DNA of 17,462 nt from Bacteroidales bacterium UBA1256 (GTDB taxonomy: Bacteria; Bacteroidota; Bacteroidia; Bacteroidales; Paludibacteraceae). The stretch spans positions 1-17,462 of the forward strand of contig DBVU01000077.1 in the NCBI GenBank assembly GCA_002308195.1. The letters run 5' to 3'. A model generated the notes under the pieces. It did no database searches and was not told the DNA's origin. It saw only the letters and a list, made by a program, of their open reading frames with translations. A program made the position numbers and the translations under genes. Positions 1-6,131 of the stretch are shown here, in pieces (the first letter of the stretch is position 1; the number at the start of each line of letters is the position of its first letter).

Positions 1-154
1 CCTCTGTAATCCGACCACCTCATCGCTACCGTTTCCGGGTCACGGCGTAGAGTATCGGCACGCCATTAGTGAAGCATTTACACTCGGTTTAATGTATTTG
101 TTGAGTTTTCCGGTTCCTATTGTTGTATAGGCGCAGAATATGTCAGTTGTATGT
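1..154. other. Window edge, no gene supported
   Basis: This stretch lies downstream of the OMPP1-like gene. I see no complete reading frame. On the minus strand an ATG at 23..21 opens a frame reading MRWSDYR into the window edge. That start resembles the beginning of neutral zinc metallopeptidases of the YpfJ type, but seven residues cannot support a call. A weak inverted repeat CCTAT/ATAGG with a 6-base loop lies at 116-131, without a T tract, so it is only a doubtful terminator. Confidence 0.3.
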
Positions 155-1510
155 TTAGAGTCCCCTATGCCATCCTAGCGTGAGAACTATGCGGTGGGTA
201 TCTGTATTGATTCCATACGGATTTGCGTTTTCGTGCGCATAAAGGCGCATGGATTGCCAGCGATACTGATAGGCGGCTTGAGCAATCACATAATGTCCGC
301 GATAGCCTATGGCAAACGAAGCGTACTGGGTAGATTGCAAAGCGCGGAAATACGCGTCTTGACGATCGAAAGAAGGATCGATACCAAGCATCCAATCGTT
401 GCGTGCAAACGTGCTCTCGTAGGCATAGCCCGCATTGATATAAAGTCCGTTGACAGGAACTATTTCCAAACCTGCTTTTAGGGTGTGCAGATTGGGCGGT
501 GCCACAATAGACGACTTGCGATAGATAGCGCGCTGATAGTCGTATTGCAGCGAAATCATGCCTATAGAACCTATCTGCGCAGCCACAGACGCACTCATTC
601 GGAATGGCAGATGGAATGCATAGGTAATATCATCCAATTCGGGCGCGTTGCTATATCTCACTGAGTCGGTTCGTGCGCTGAAAGTGCCTGAGGTATAGGT
701 AGTTAGCGAGCCGAGACTAGGTGTATGAACCGCCAATCCCAGACGTACCCATTGGCATGGACGATAGATGAGTCCGACAGAGGAGGTACAACTAACTCCA
801 GACAGCGTAAACGACGATTCGTTCTCCACATCATACATCTGGTCTTCTGCGTTGGTGCGATTGAACGTCTCGTAGTAATCGCCTTCGGACCTAAAGAGTA
901 GCGATTGGAGATGCAAGCCCACGCCCACATACCACTTGTGCGAGATATTCATTCCCCAATCGAACGAGTACTCGTTGATATACCCACTCTCTTGTATCTT
1001 GAGTGACTGGAAGTTGTTGTATCGGTCGGCACAATACGGCACTCCAAAATCGATGCCATACGAGCCAAGCAGCGCTCCTAAAGATGCATCTTTATCGCCC
1101 TCGGCGCTATAAGCGCGGCGGAATGACTGCAAGCGATGGAACGAAAGCATAATATTATGCCCAATAACGCCCTCGTCGAGCCAACTATTGGACAGCGAGA
1201 TGACCCACGAAGCTTGCGGAATCATCAATAAAGTCTGTTTTTTAGGGCCTACCGTACTATTTTGCACGGTTCGGTCAAGTGCCAAATCGCCCGTTACCAG
1301 TATTTCTGAGCGCTGATATACACCGAGTCCCGCGGGATTGTCTCGTACGGCGGAAGGATCACCTCCGATGGCTGCCATCGCACCGCTCATACCCACATAG
1401 CGCGCCGTTCCCATGATGGTTCGTTCGCTCAGACGATCTACATCTTGAGCGACTACCGTATTCATCAGGAACAGGGAACAAAGCAATATGTAAGCAGATT
1501 TTACTCGCAT
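155..1510 (-). CDS. OMPP1/FadL-like outer membrane beta-barrel protein
   Basis: This 451-aa protein has a signal peptide (about residues 1-21, ending VVA before QD). The block RTIMGTARYVGMSGAMAAIG, followed by GGDPSAVRDNPAGLGVY at about residues 30-66, is the hallmark of the Bacteroidota branch of the OMPP1/FadL/TodX family. Many members are annotated as hemin receptor or outer membrane transport protein. The rest alternates aromatic and polar residues as in barrel strands. It should sit in the outer membrane and take up small hydrophobic or unknown ligands; the substrate cannot be read from sequence. The start overlaps the end of the upstream 90-aa gene by 10 bp, so it is the last visible gene of the lrp-trpS operon. 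The family call is fairly sure; the function is inference. Confidence 0.8.
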   Translation of the reverse strand: MRVKSAYILLCSLFLMNTVVAQDVDRLSERTIMGTARYVGMSGAMAAIGGDPSAVRDNPAGLGVYQRSEILVTGDLALDRTVQNSTVGPKKQTLLMIPQASWVISLSNSWLDEGVIGHNIMLSFHRLQSFRRAYSAEGDKDASLGALLGSYGIDFGVPYCADRYNNFQSLKIQESGYINEYSFDWGMNISHKWYVGVGLHLQSLLFRSEGDYYETFNRTNAEDQMYDVENESSFTLSGVSCTSSVGLIYRPCQWVRLGLAVHTPSLGSLTTYTSGTFSARTDSVRYSNAPELDDITYAFHLPFRMSASVAAQIGSIGMISLQYDYQRAIYRKSSIVAPPNLHTLKAGLEIVPVNGLYINAGYAYESTFARNDWMLGIDPSFDRQDAYFRALQSTQYASFAIGYRGHYVIAQAAYQYRWQSMRLYAHENANPYGINTDTHRIVLTLGWHRGL

Positions 1511-1773
1511 CGTTTGATAACAGCCGTAACTACGGTATCTTGTATGCTAGTGAAGCGAATGGACGGTTGGCAAACAGAATCAGGCTGTTCGCTAACAGGT
1601 TCTTCCCATTCTGTTTCTACTATCGGCATTTGAGTGCTCTTCACTTTGTATGACTCGCCCGGCCAATAATACGCATCGTCAGTTGGCGGAGCAGCCAATA
1701 AGCCTACCCCAATCCCCTCCCTGAAGGGAAGGGCTAGAATTAGAAATAGTAATATGAAGAACAAGCGTTTCAT
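1501..1773 (-). CDS. Small secreted protein of unknown function
   Basis: This 90-aa protein is not from a family I recognise. It begins with a hydrophobic signal-like segment (MKRLFFILLFLILA), interrupted by LPFREGIGVGL, followed by LAAPPTDD and an acidic, proline-containing mature part with two cysteines. The ATG overlaps the trpS stop by one base (TAATG), suggesting translational coupling, and the 3' end overlaps the barrel gene by 10 bp. The LPFREGIGVGL part is encoded by a GC-rich palindromic repeat at about 1704-1734, apparently inserted in frame into the signal peptide. The mature product may work with the downstream barrel, but that is inference from position only. The gene is probably real because of its tight coupling on both sides. 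Confidence 0.6.
   Translation of the reverse strand: MKRLFFILLFLILALPFREGIGVGLLAAPPTDDAYYWPGESYKVKSTQMPIVETEWEEPVSEQPDSVCQPSIRFTSIQDTVVTAVIKRCE
1704..1734. repeat. GC-rich palindromic dispersed-repeat-like element inside a gene
   Basis: The plus strand reads CTACCCCAATCCCCTCCC, then TGAA, then GGGAAGGGC. The arms CCCTCCC and GGGAAGGG can form a hairpin with one bulged A. The sequence resembles a short repeat frequent in Bacteroidota genomes (TTCAGGGAGGGGATTGGGGT and relatives), recalled from general knowledge and not searched. It keeps the frame of the 90-aa gene and adds about 10-11 residues to its signal peptide. Confidence 0.6.
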
Positions 1774-2762
1774 TATACTTTGCGGAAACCGATGATTTCG
1801 CGTACTTCTTCTATGGTTTTCTCAGCGCGCGCGGCGGCTTTTTCAGCACCTTGGCGCATGATTTTGTCCAACAAAGCATCATCGTTGGCAAAAGCCAAAA
1901 TGCGCTCACGTATAGGCGACAAGAGCGTATTGCAATCAGCAGCAATCTGTTTCTTCATATCGCCATAACGGATGGTCATATTGTTGTACTGATCGTTATA
2001 GTAATCGGACACATCCTTGCCGCAAATCAACTCGCAGAAAGTGAAGAGATTTTGTATGACCTCAGGCTTCTCCTGATTGAGTTGCGTAGGTCCGCTATCT
2101 GTTACGGCACGCATGATTTTCTTTGTCACCGTTTTCTCGTCGTCGCAGAGATAGATACAGTTGCCTTCGGATTTACCCATCTTGCCCGAACCATCCAATC
2201 CCGGTACTTTCACGGCTTTGTCAGCAAAATGGAAGGACTGAGGTTCCTTGAAATACTCTACGTTGTAGATTCGGTTGAAACGACGTGCAAACAATCGCGC
2301 CATCTCCATATTCTGCTCCTGATCCTTGCCCACAGGCACTTTGTCTGCCTTGTGCATCAATATATCTGCGGCCATCAAGCACGGATAAGTCAGCAATCCC
2401 GCATTGACGTTATCCGGTTGCTTGCGCACTTTCTCCTTGAACGAAGTCACGCGCTCCAGTTCGCCCAGATAAGCGTTCATATTGAGATACAGGTACAATT
2501 CCAGTACTTGTTTGACATCGCTCTGCACATATATCGGCGCTTTCTCAGGGTCGATACCACAAGCTAGATATTCGCTCAAAATGGTTTTTACCGAATTGCG
2601 AATATTCTCGGGCGTTGGGTGCGTAGTCAGAGAGTGCCAATCGGCAATAAAGAACATGCAGTCGTACTCGTCCTGCATCTTCACAAAACTCTTCACTGCT
2701 CCGAAATAGTTGCCCAAGTGCAGATTGCCTGTCGGTCGTATGCCACTAATTACTCTTTCCAT
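1773..2762 (-). CDS. trpS: Tryptophanyl-tRNA synthetase
   Basis: This class Ic aminoacyl-tRNA synthetase charges tRNA-Trp with tryptophan in the cytoplasm. At 329 aa it has the usual length of bacterial TrpS. The HIGH-type signature appears as TGNLHLGNYFGA (residues 11-22), the tryptophan pocket as YPCLMAADIL (126-135), the conserved PVGKDQEQ at 143-150, and the KMSKS loop as KMGKS (194-198). The start lies 3 bp after the stop of the Lrp-type regulator and the stop overlaps the next ATG by one base, so the gene sits inside an operon. No leader peptide or T-box-like structure is visible. The pairing with a feedback-type regulator is less usual than a stand-alone trpS. Confidence 0.97.
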   Translation of the reverse strand: MERVISGIRPTGNLHLGNYFGAVKSFVKMQDEYDCMFFIADWHSLTTHPTPENIRNSVKTILSEYLACGIDPEKAPIYVQSDVKQVLELYLYLNMNAYLGELERVTSFKEKVRKQPDNVNAGLLTYPCLMAADILMHKADKVPVGKDQEQNMEMARLFARRFNRIYNVEYFKEPQSFHFADKAVKVPGLDGSGKMGKSEGNCIYLCDDEKTVTKKIMRAVTDSGPTQLNQEKPEVIQNLFTFCELICGKDVSDYYNDQYNNMTIRYGDMKKQIAADCNTLLSPIRERILAFANDDALLDKIMRQGAEKAAARAEKTIEEVREIIGFRKV

Positions 2763-2765
2763 TTC

Positions 2766-3224
2766 TTAAATCTCAATCGGCAATTGACGGAAAATAGGTT
2801 GCGCAAGAGTCGTCAGTGTCTCGGTGTTGGCTACGCCAGGAATCTCCTGAATCTGCGTATTCAGTATCTGCAACAGATGTTCGTTGTCATGGGCAAACAC
2901 CTTAATCAGCAATCCGAACGCGCCAAGCGTGTACTGAGCTTCCACCACCTCTGGAATTTGCTCCAACGCAGCGATTACCTGGTTGTACATCGATGCCTTC
3001 TCCATCGTAATTCCGATGTAAACGCAGAGCTGATACCCCAACATCTTGGGCTGAACATGATAGCTAGAACCGGTGATAACGCCGTTGTCGAACATCTTCT
3101 GTACGCGTTGATGGACGGCAGCGCGGCTCACACCACATTGCTCTGCTACATCCTTGAATGGAATGCGAGCACTTTGGGTGATGATTTTCAGAATCTTACG
3201 ATCCAGTTCGTCAATTTTCTCCAT
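2766..3224 (-). CDS. Lrp/AsnC family transcriptional regulator
   Basis: This 152-aa protein has the family's size and layout. Residues about 4-60 form an N-terminal helix-turn-helix (LDRKILKIITQSARIPFKDV, then AEQCGVSRAAVHQRVQKM), and about 62-140 form the RAM/ligand-sensing domain, including the PEVVEAQYTLGAFGLLIKV strand region. Lrp-type proteins form dimers to octamers, bind amino acids or related effectors, and often repress their own promoter. The ATG at 3224 lies about 36 nt below the predicted transcription start. It is the first gene of the operon with trpS, the 90-aa protein and the OMPP1 barrel. Its promoter interlocks with the divergent methyltransferase promoter, so it could control both. 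The effector is unknown; an aromatic amino acid is a guess from the trpS link. Confidence 0.93.
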   Translation of the reverse strand: MEKIDELDRKILKIITQSARIPFKDVAEQCGVSRAAVHQRVQKMFDNGVITGSSYHVQPKMLGYQLCVYIGITMEKASMYNQVIAALEQIPEVVEAQYTLGAFGLLIKVFAHDNEHLLQILNTQIQEIPGVANTETLTTLAQPIFRQLPIEI

Positions 3225-3266
3225 AGTATTTATACGAATTCTTATTATTTGCTACTAAATCGGCTA

Positions 3267-3298
3267 CAAAATTACTACTTTTTTTGTATATGTGCAAA
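3267..3298 (-). promoter_or_regulatory. Promoter of the lrp-trpS operon
   Basis: On the minus strand the -33 box TTTG (3298..3295) and the -7 box TAATTTTG (3274..3267) are separated by exactly 20 bp. This fits the Bacteroidota consensus TTTG/TAnnTTTG. Transcription should start near 3260, giving a leader of about 36 nt before the lrp ATG. The -33 box continues as TTTGCACATATAC. Confidence 0.8.
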
Positions 3299-3314
3299 TT
3301 TTTTTGTACTTTTG
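3283..3314 (+). promoter_or_regulatory. Promoter of the O-methyltransferase gene
   Basis: The -33 box TTTG (3283-3286) and the -7 box TACTTTTG (3307-3314) are separated by 20 bp. Transcription should start near 3321, about 13 nt before the ATG at 3334. The minus-strand -33 box of lrp (3295-3298) lies inside this promoter's spacer, so two polymerases could not occupy both promoters at once. Confidence 0.8.
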
Positions 3315-3333
3315 TCGCAAATTTCGTAACAAA

Positions 3334-3993
3334 ATGACACTTCAGGAGTATATTGAGCGATATTCCAGTCCGGAAAATGAGGCTTTGGCGTCCATCACGC
3401 GCAGTACGTACAATCATGTGCTGAACGCGCATATGCTGAGCGGACAAGTGCAAGGACGCGTGCTGAGTATGCTCAGCCATATGATTCGTCCGAAGCGTAT
3501 TCTCGAATTAGGCACTTTTACCGGTTACAGTGCCTTATGTCTGGCAGAAGGACTGGCGGCCGATGGGCGGTTGATTACCATCGAGCACAATGATGAACTG
3601 GAAGAAACTATCCGCAAGAATCTCAGTTTGTCGCCACTGGGAGAAAAGATTGAACTGATTATCGGCGATGCCAAGGAGGTATTAGACCGCTTCGCTCAAA
3701 GACAAAAGACCGCTACGCTCAAAGGAGAAAGCCTTTTTGACCTCATATTTATTGACGCGGACAAGCGCGAGTATTGTGCGTATTTGGACCTGGTGCTACC
3801 TTTGGTAGCAGAAGGCGGATTTATTTTGGCTGATAATACCCTGTGGGACGGGCATATTGTTGACCCGAATTACGACAAAGACAAGCAGACGTTGGGTCTG
3901 CGTGCTTTCAACGAAAAAGTGGCGGCTGATGAGCGACTCGAGCAAGTAATATTGCCACTTCGCGATGGACTGACACTCATCCGAAAAATCTGA
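3334..3993 (+). CDS. SAM-dependent O-methyltransferase (class I, COMT-like)
   Basis: This 219-aa protein belongs to the cation-dependent O-methyltransferase family (methyltransferase 3, catechol/caffeoyl-CoA type). The SAM-binding motif is ILELGTFTGYSAL (about 56-68), the acidic residue after strand 2 is IEH (83-85), and the metal site is DADK (141-144) with DN at 167-168. It probably transfers a methyl group from SAM to a catechol-like or other hydroxyl in the cytoplasm; the natural substrate in Bacteroidales is unknown. The frame is open upstream to 3292, but that part spans the -7 box, so ATG 3334 is the supported start. It is monocistronic: its TGA abuts the stop of the convergent acidic-protein gene with no base between. 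Confidence 0.9.
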   Translation: MTLQEYIERYSSPENEALASITRSTYNHVLNAHMLSGQVQGRVLSMLSHMIRPKRILELGTFTGYSALCLAEGLAADGRLITIEHNDELEETIRKNLSLSPLGEKIELIIGDAKEVLDRFAQRQKTATLKGESLFDLIFIDADKREYCAYLDLVLPLVAEGGFILADNTLWDGHIVDPNYDKDKQTLGLRAFNEKVAADERLEQVILPLRDGLTLIRKI

Positions 3994-4347
3994 TTATTCT
4001 TCCTCGTAATAGCCTTTCTCGATGCCGTATTGCAGTTCGGCATCCACTATCAGTTGTACTTGGGTGCTGCTGATGGCTCGGCCTTCCGATTTTAGTTGCT
4101 GAAGAACGAAATTGATTTGTTCGGTTTCGTCTACATCGCCATCGAGATACTCCACCTCACCGGTTTTCGGATCCTCGCGCAGCAAGCCTTGTTCAGCCAG
4201 ATAATCGTCCATCAGATCCAGGACGAGCAAGATATCATCCGGCGTCAGTTCGCCTCTGTCTTCGGCGGGAATCGCACTGAGGATATATTCCACTAGTTCT
4301 CGCTCCTCGGCATCCATGAGCGACAATTCAATCATGTTATTTTCCAT
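3994..4347 (-). CDS. Conserved acidic protein of unknown function
   Basis: This 117-aa protein is very acidic (many Asp/Glu, ending GYYEEE) with no signal peptide or membrane segment. The blocks LTPDDILLVLDLMDDYLAEQ and EYLDGDVDET, then ISSTQVQLIVDAELQYGIEK, resemble a small uncharacterised family I recall from Bacteroidales genomes, usually named hypothetical. It is probably a cytoplasmic helical protein. It follows msrA by 2 bp and shares its promoter, so it could be expressed with oxidative-damage repair, but no function can be assigned. Its stop directly abuts the methyltransferase stop. A second in-frame ATG at codon 5 is an alternative start. Confidence 0.75.
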   Translation of the reverse strand: MENNMIELSLMDAEERELVEYILSAIPAEDRGELTPDDILLVLDLMDDYLAEQGLLREDPKTGEVEYLDGDVDETEQINFVLQQLKSEGRAISSTQVQLIVDAELQYGIEKGYYEEE

Positions 4348-4349
4348 CT

Positions 4350-4862
4350 CTATTGTTGTTTGTTGGCTGTTCTGGCAAATTCAAAGAGCGCTTTGGGCAA
4401 ATGGCAATAACCATTGGGATTCTTGTCCAGATAATCCTGGTGGCGCTCGTCCGCCGCATAGAAGGCGCGTAGCGGTTCACGCTCTACGACAAACGGCTCT
4501 GCGTATTTCTTTTGCTCTTCGGCATAGACTCTGTCTATGACGGGCCTGTCAGCTAGGTCGGTATAGTAGATTCCTGTGCGGTAACGCGTGCCTTCGTCAT
4601 GGCCTTGGCGGTTCAGACTCGTCGGGTCTATCGCCACGAAAAACATCTCTAGAAGCAGCTCCAGACTCACCTTTTCTGGGTCATACTCCACCCGAACAGT
4701 TTCCGCGTAACCGGTCGTGTCTGTGTAAACCTGTTCGTAGGTCGGGTTCTTGGTCTCGCCGTTGGCAAAGCCAAATTCCGTAGCCACTACTCCGCTTATC
4801 TGCTTAAAGAAATGCTCCGTTCCCCAGAAGCATCCTCCCGCCAAATATATCTCTTTGTTCAT
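4350..4862 (-). CDS. msrA: Peptide-methionine (S)-S-oxide reductase
   Basis: MsrA reduces the S epimer of methionine sulfoxide in proteins, restoring methionine after oxidative damage. From the ATG at 4862 the product is 170 aa. The catalytic motif GGCFW begins right after the N terminus (Cys11), and the family blocks GFANGETKNPTYEQV, YAETVRVEYDP, FFVAIDPTSLNRQGHDEGTR and YRTGIYY follow. A second cysteine in GYCHLPK (Cys153) is the likely resolving residue. The frame also opens at a GTG at 4871, only about 6 nt from the predicted transcription start, so ATG 4862 is preferred. There is no fused MsrB domain. The acidic protein follows 2 bp downstream in the same operon. Confidence 0.96.
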   Translation of the reverse strand: MNKEIYLAGGCFWGTEHFFKQISGVVATEFGFANGETKNPTYEQVYTDTTGYAETVRVEYDPEKVSLELLLEMFFVAIDPTSLNRQGHDEGTRYRTGIYYTDLADRPVIDRVYAEEQKKYAEPFVVEREPLRAFYAADERHQDYLDKNPNGYCHLPKALFEFARTANKQQ

Positions 4863-4883
4863 TGGTTTCACTTAATTTTTGCG

Positions 4884-4915
4884 CAAAGGTAATACTTTTT
4901 TTGTACATGTGCAAA
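4884..4915 (-). promoter_or_regulatory. Promoter of the msrA operon
   Basis: On the minus strand the -33 box TTTG (4915..4912) and the -7 box TACCTTTG (4891..4884) are separated by 20 bp. Transcription should start near 4877, about 15 nt before ATG 4862. The 24 bp at 4893-4916 match 3276-3299 of the lrp/methyltransferase promoters at 23 positions. Confidence 0.8.
4900..4915. promoter_or_regulatory. Near-palindrome over the msrA -33 box, possible operator
   Basis: TTTGTACATGTGCAAA is a near-perfect inverted repeat that includes the msrA -33 box. The same element with one change (TTTGTATATGTGCAAA) lies at 3283-3298, where it contains both the plus-strand and minus-strand -33 boxes. It may be an operator, or only the product of opposed extended -33 elements. 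Confidence 0.4.
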
Positions 4916-4982
4916 TATTGGGCGAATTTATTCAAAAAAGGACCAAGCTAAGTATATGTGACTACCAGGGAACTACCTCGAT

Positions 4983-5026
4983 TATATCGCACTTATATCG
5001 CACTTATAACGCACTTATAACGCACT
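4983..5026. repeat. Four 11-bp tandem repeats (TATAwCGCACT)
   Basis: Two units read TATATCGCACT (4983-4993, 4994-5004) and two read TATAACGCACT (5005-5015, 5016-5026), with one variable base per unit. The 11-bp period is close to one DNA helical turn, so the units would present the same face. Similar short tandem arrays occur in Bacteroidales intergenic regions as far as I recall. The role is unknown. Confidence 0.9.
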
Positions 5027-5049
5027 AAATTTGGCTTTCTTTTTTGTTA

Positions 5050-5074
5050 GTATTATATACAAAGTATATAATAC
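5050..5074. repeat. Perfect 11-bp-arm inverted repeat
   Basis: GTATTATATAC and GTATATAATAC flank a 3-base AAA loop. All 11 positions pair. The arms are AT-rich and there is no following T run on the plus strand, so an operator or cruciform is as likely as a terminator. It lies about 80 bp upstream of the cdsA -33 box and 24 bp after the tandem repeats. Confidence 0.8.
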
Positions 5075-5157
5075 AGATAAGTTAAGTTATTGAGATGGAA
5101 AAATCAACGAGAATGACATCTGCCACATATACGTTTTTTCATAAAATCAAGTCAAAA

Positions 5158-5189
5158 TTTGCATATGTCAGAAAAAAGCGTTACCTTTG
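5158..5189 (+). promoter_or_regulatory. Promoter of the cdsA operon
   Basis: The -33 box TTTG (5158-5161) and the -7 box TACCTTTG (5182-5189) are separated by 20 bp. Transcription should start near 5196, giving a leader of about 36 nt. The -33 box extends as TTTGCATATGT, matching the pattern in the other promoters of this window. Confidence 0.8.
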
Positions 5190-5231
5190 CAGCCGCAAAG
5201 GTTTCAGGACCGAAAAACTGTTTGAATAAAG

Positions 5232-6131
5232 ATGTCTGAATTATGGAAACGCACCTTGTTTGGTGCCCTGTTTGTAGCTTGTGTAGTTTGTAGTATACTT
5301 CTCCACCCGATGGCTTTCGTGGTTCTTTTTGCCGTGTTTGCCTGTTGGGCAGTCGATGAGTTCCATCGTCTGATGGGTTCTAGTGGTCCGCTACGCGGAA
5401 GTGCCATCGTTTGCACGCTGATACTATGGCTGATGGCTTGTACGCCCTTCTTTGAACTATTCGGTGAACCCGTTTGGCTGATGGGAGATCTGCCATTTAT
5501 CATTCTATCTATCGCATACGCGCTCATTCTGTTTGGCGCACTGATAGACGAACTATGGCACCAAGCACCTAATCCGGTGGCTAATTGGGGCAATCTGCTT
5601 AGTTCGCAAGTGATGATAGCCCTGCCCTTCTGCTCGATGGCACTGATTTTGCTACTAGACAAATATCTGCTCTTGGCGCTGTTTGTGCTGATTTGGGTGA
5701 ACGATACGGGTGCTTATTGCGTAGGCAGTCTGACCGCCAAACGCGAGAACGGCAACCACAAGATGTTTCCTCGTGTCAGTCCTAAGAAAAGCTGGGAAGG
5801 ACTGTTTGGCGGATTCGCATTTGCCATAGGTGCGGCGTATATTTTGAACCACTTTGGTTGGTTTGATGTGTTGATGATGAGAGATGGAGAAATAGTGGCG
5901 AATATGACGCAAAATATCATTGTTATTCTATTCGCGCTAGTCGCTTGCGGTTTTGGAACATTGGGCGACCTGATGGAAAGCCTGATGAAACGGACTATTG
6001 GAGTGAAAGATTCGGGACGTTTTCTGCCCGGACACGGAGGTGTGCTGGACCGCTTTGACAGCTTGCTACTGGCAGCGCCGATGATAGCTATATTCAGTTG
6101 GGTATGTTACGGACTATTGTTGCTGTTCTAA
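5232..6131 (+). CDS. cdsA: Phosphatidate cytidylyltransferase (CDP-diglyceride synthase)
   Basis: CdsA converts phosphatidic acid and CTP to CDP-diacylglycerol, the precursor of all bacterial phospholipids, in the inner membrane. The 299-aa product has about seven or eight hydrophobic segments. The C-terminal family signature is intact at residues 250-277 (S...KRTIGVKDSGRFLPGHGG, then VLDRFDS), with the metal-binding acidic residues. KKSWEGLFGG at 185-194 is the conserved cytoplasmic loop. The start ATG lies about 36 nt below the predicted transcription start. In many Bacteroidota cdsA follows ftsH; here it has its own promoter and leads an operon with an acyltransferase that overlaps its end. 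Confidence 0.96.
   Translation: MSELWKRTLFGALFVACVVCSILLHPMAFVVLFAVFACWAVDEFHRLMGSSGPLRGSAIVCTLILWLMACTPFFELFGEPVWLMGDLPFIILSIAYALILFGALIDELWHQAPNPVANWGNLLSSQVMIALPFCSMALILLLDKYLLLALFVLIWVNDTGAYCVGSLTAKRENGNHKMFPRVSPKKSWEGLFGGFAFAIGAAYILNHFGWFDVLMMRDGEIVANMTQNIIVILFALVACGFGTLGDLMESLMKRTIGVKDSGRFLPGHGGVLDRFDSLLLAAPMIAIFSWVCYGLLLLF

Larger units (their letters stand above)
4916..5157. other. Core of the msrA-cdsA intergenic region
   Basis: This 242-bp core lies between the two divergent -33 boxes. It contains the 11-bp tandem repeats (4983-5026) and an inverted repeat (5050-5074). I found no convincing gene, tRNA or riboswitch. A 44-codon plus-strand frame (5095-5229) runs through the cdsA promoter and is judged spurious. 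Confidence 0.6.

Noticed and set aside
1..23. Possible start of a neutral zinc metallopeptidase on the minus strand (MRWSDYR)
   Set aside because: Only seven residues are visible and no promoter precedes them; not enough for a call.
1851..2567. 238-codon plus-strand frame opposite trpS
   Set aside because: It lies wholly antisense to an intact trpS with all class Ic motifs and shows no recognisable domain.
2619..3329. 236-codon plus-strand frame opposite trpS and the lrp-type gene
   Set aside because: Antisense to two well-supported genes, with no family resemblance and crossing their promoter.
4983..5026. CRISPR array
   Set aside because: The units are 11 bp and directly adjacent with no spacers, so this is a simple tandem repeat.
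5095..5229. 44-codon plus-strand reading frame ending 2 bp before cdsA
   Set aside because: It runs through the cdsA -33 and -7 boxes. The RYLCS part is just the translated promoter TTACCTTTGCAGC, a common artefact in Bacteroidota.
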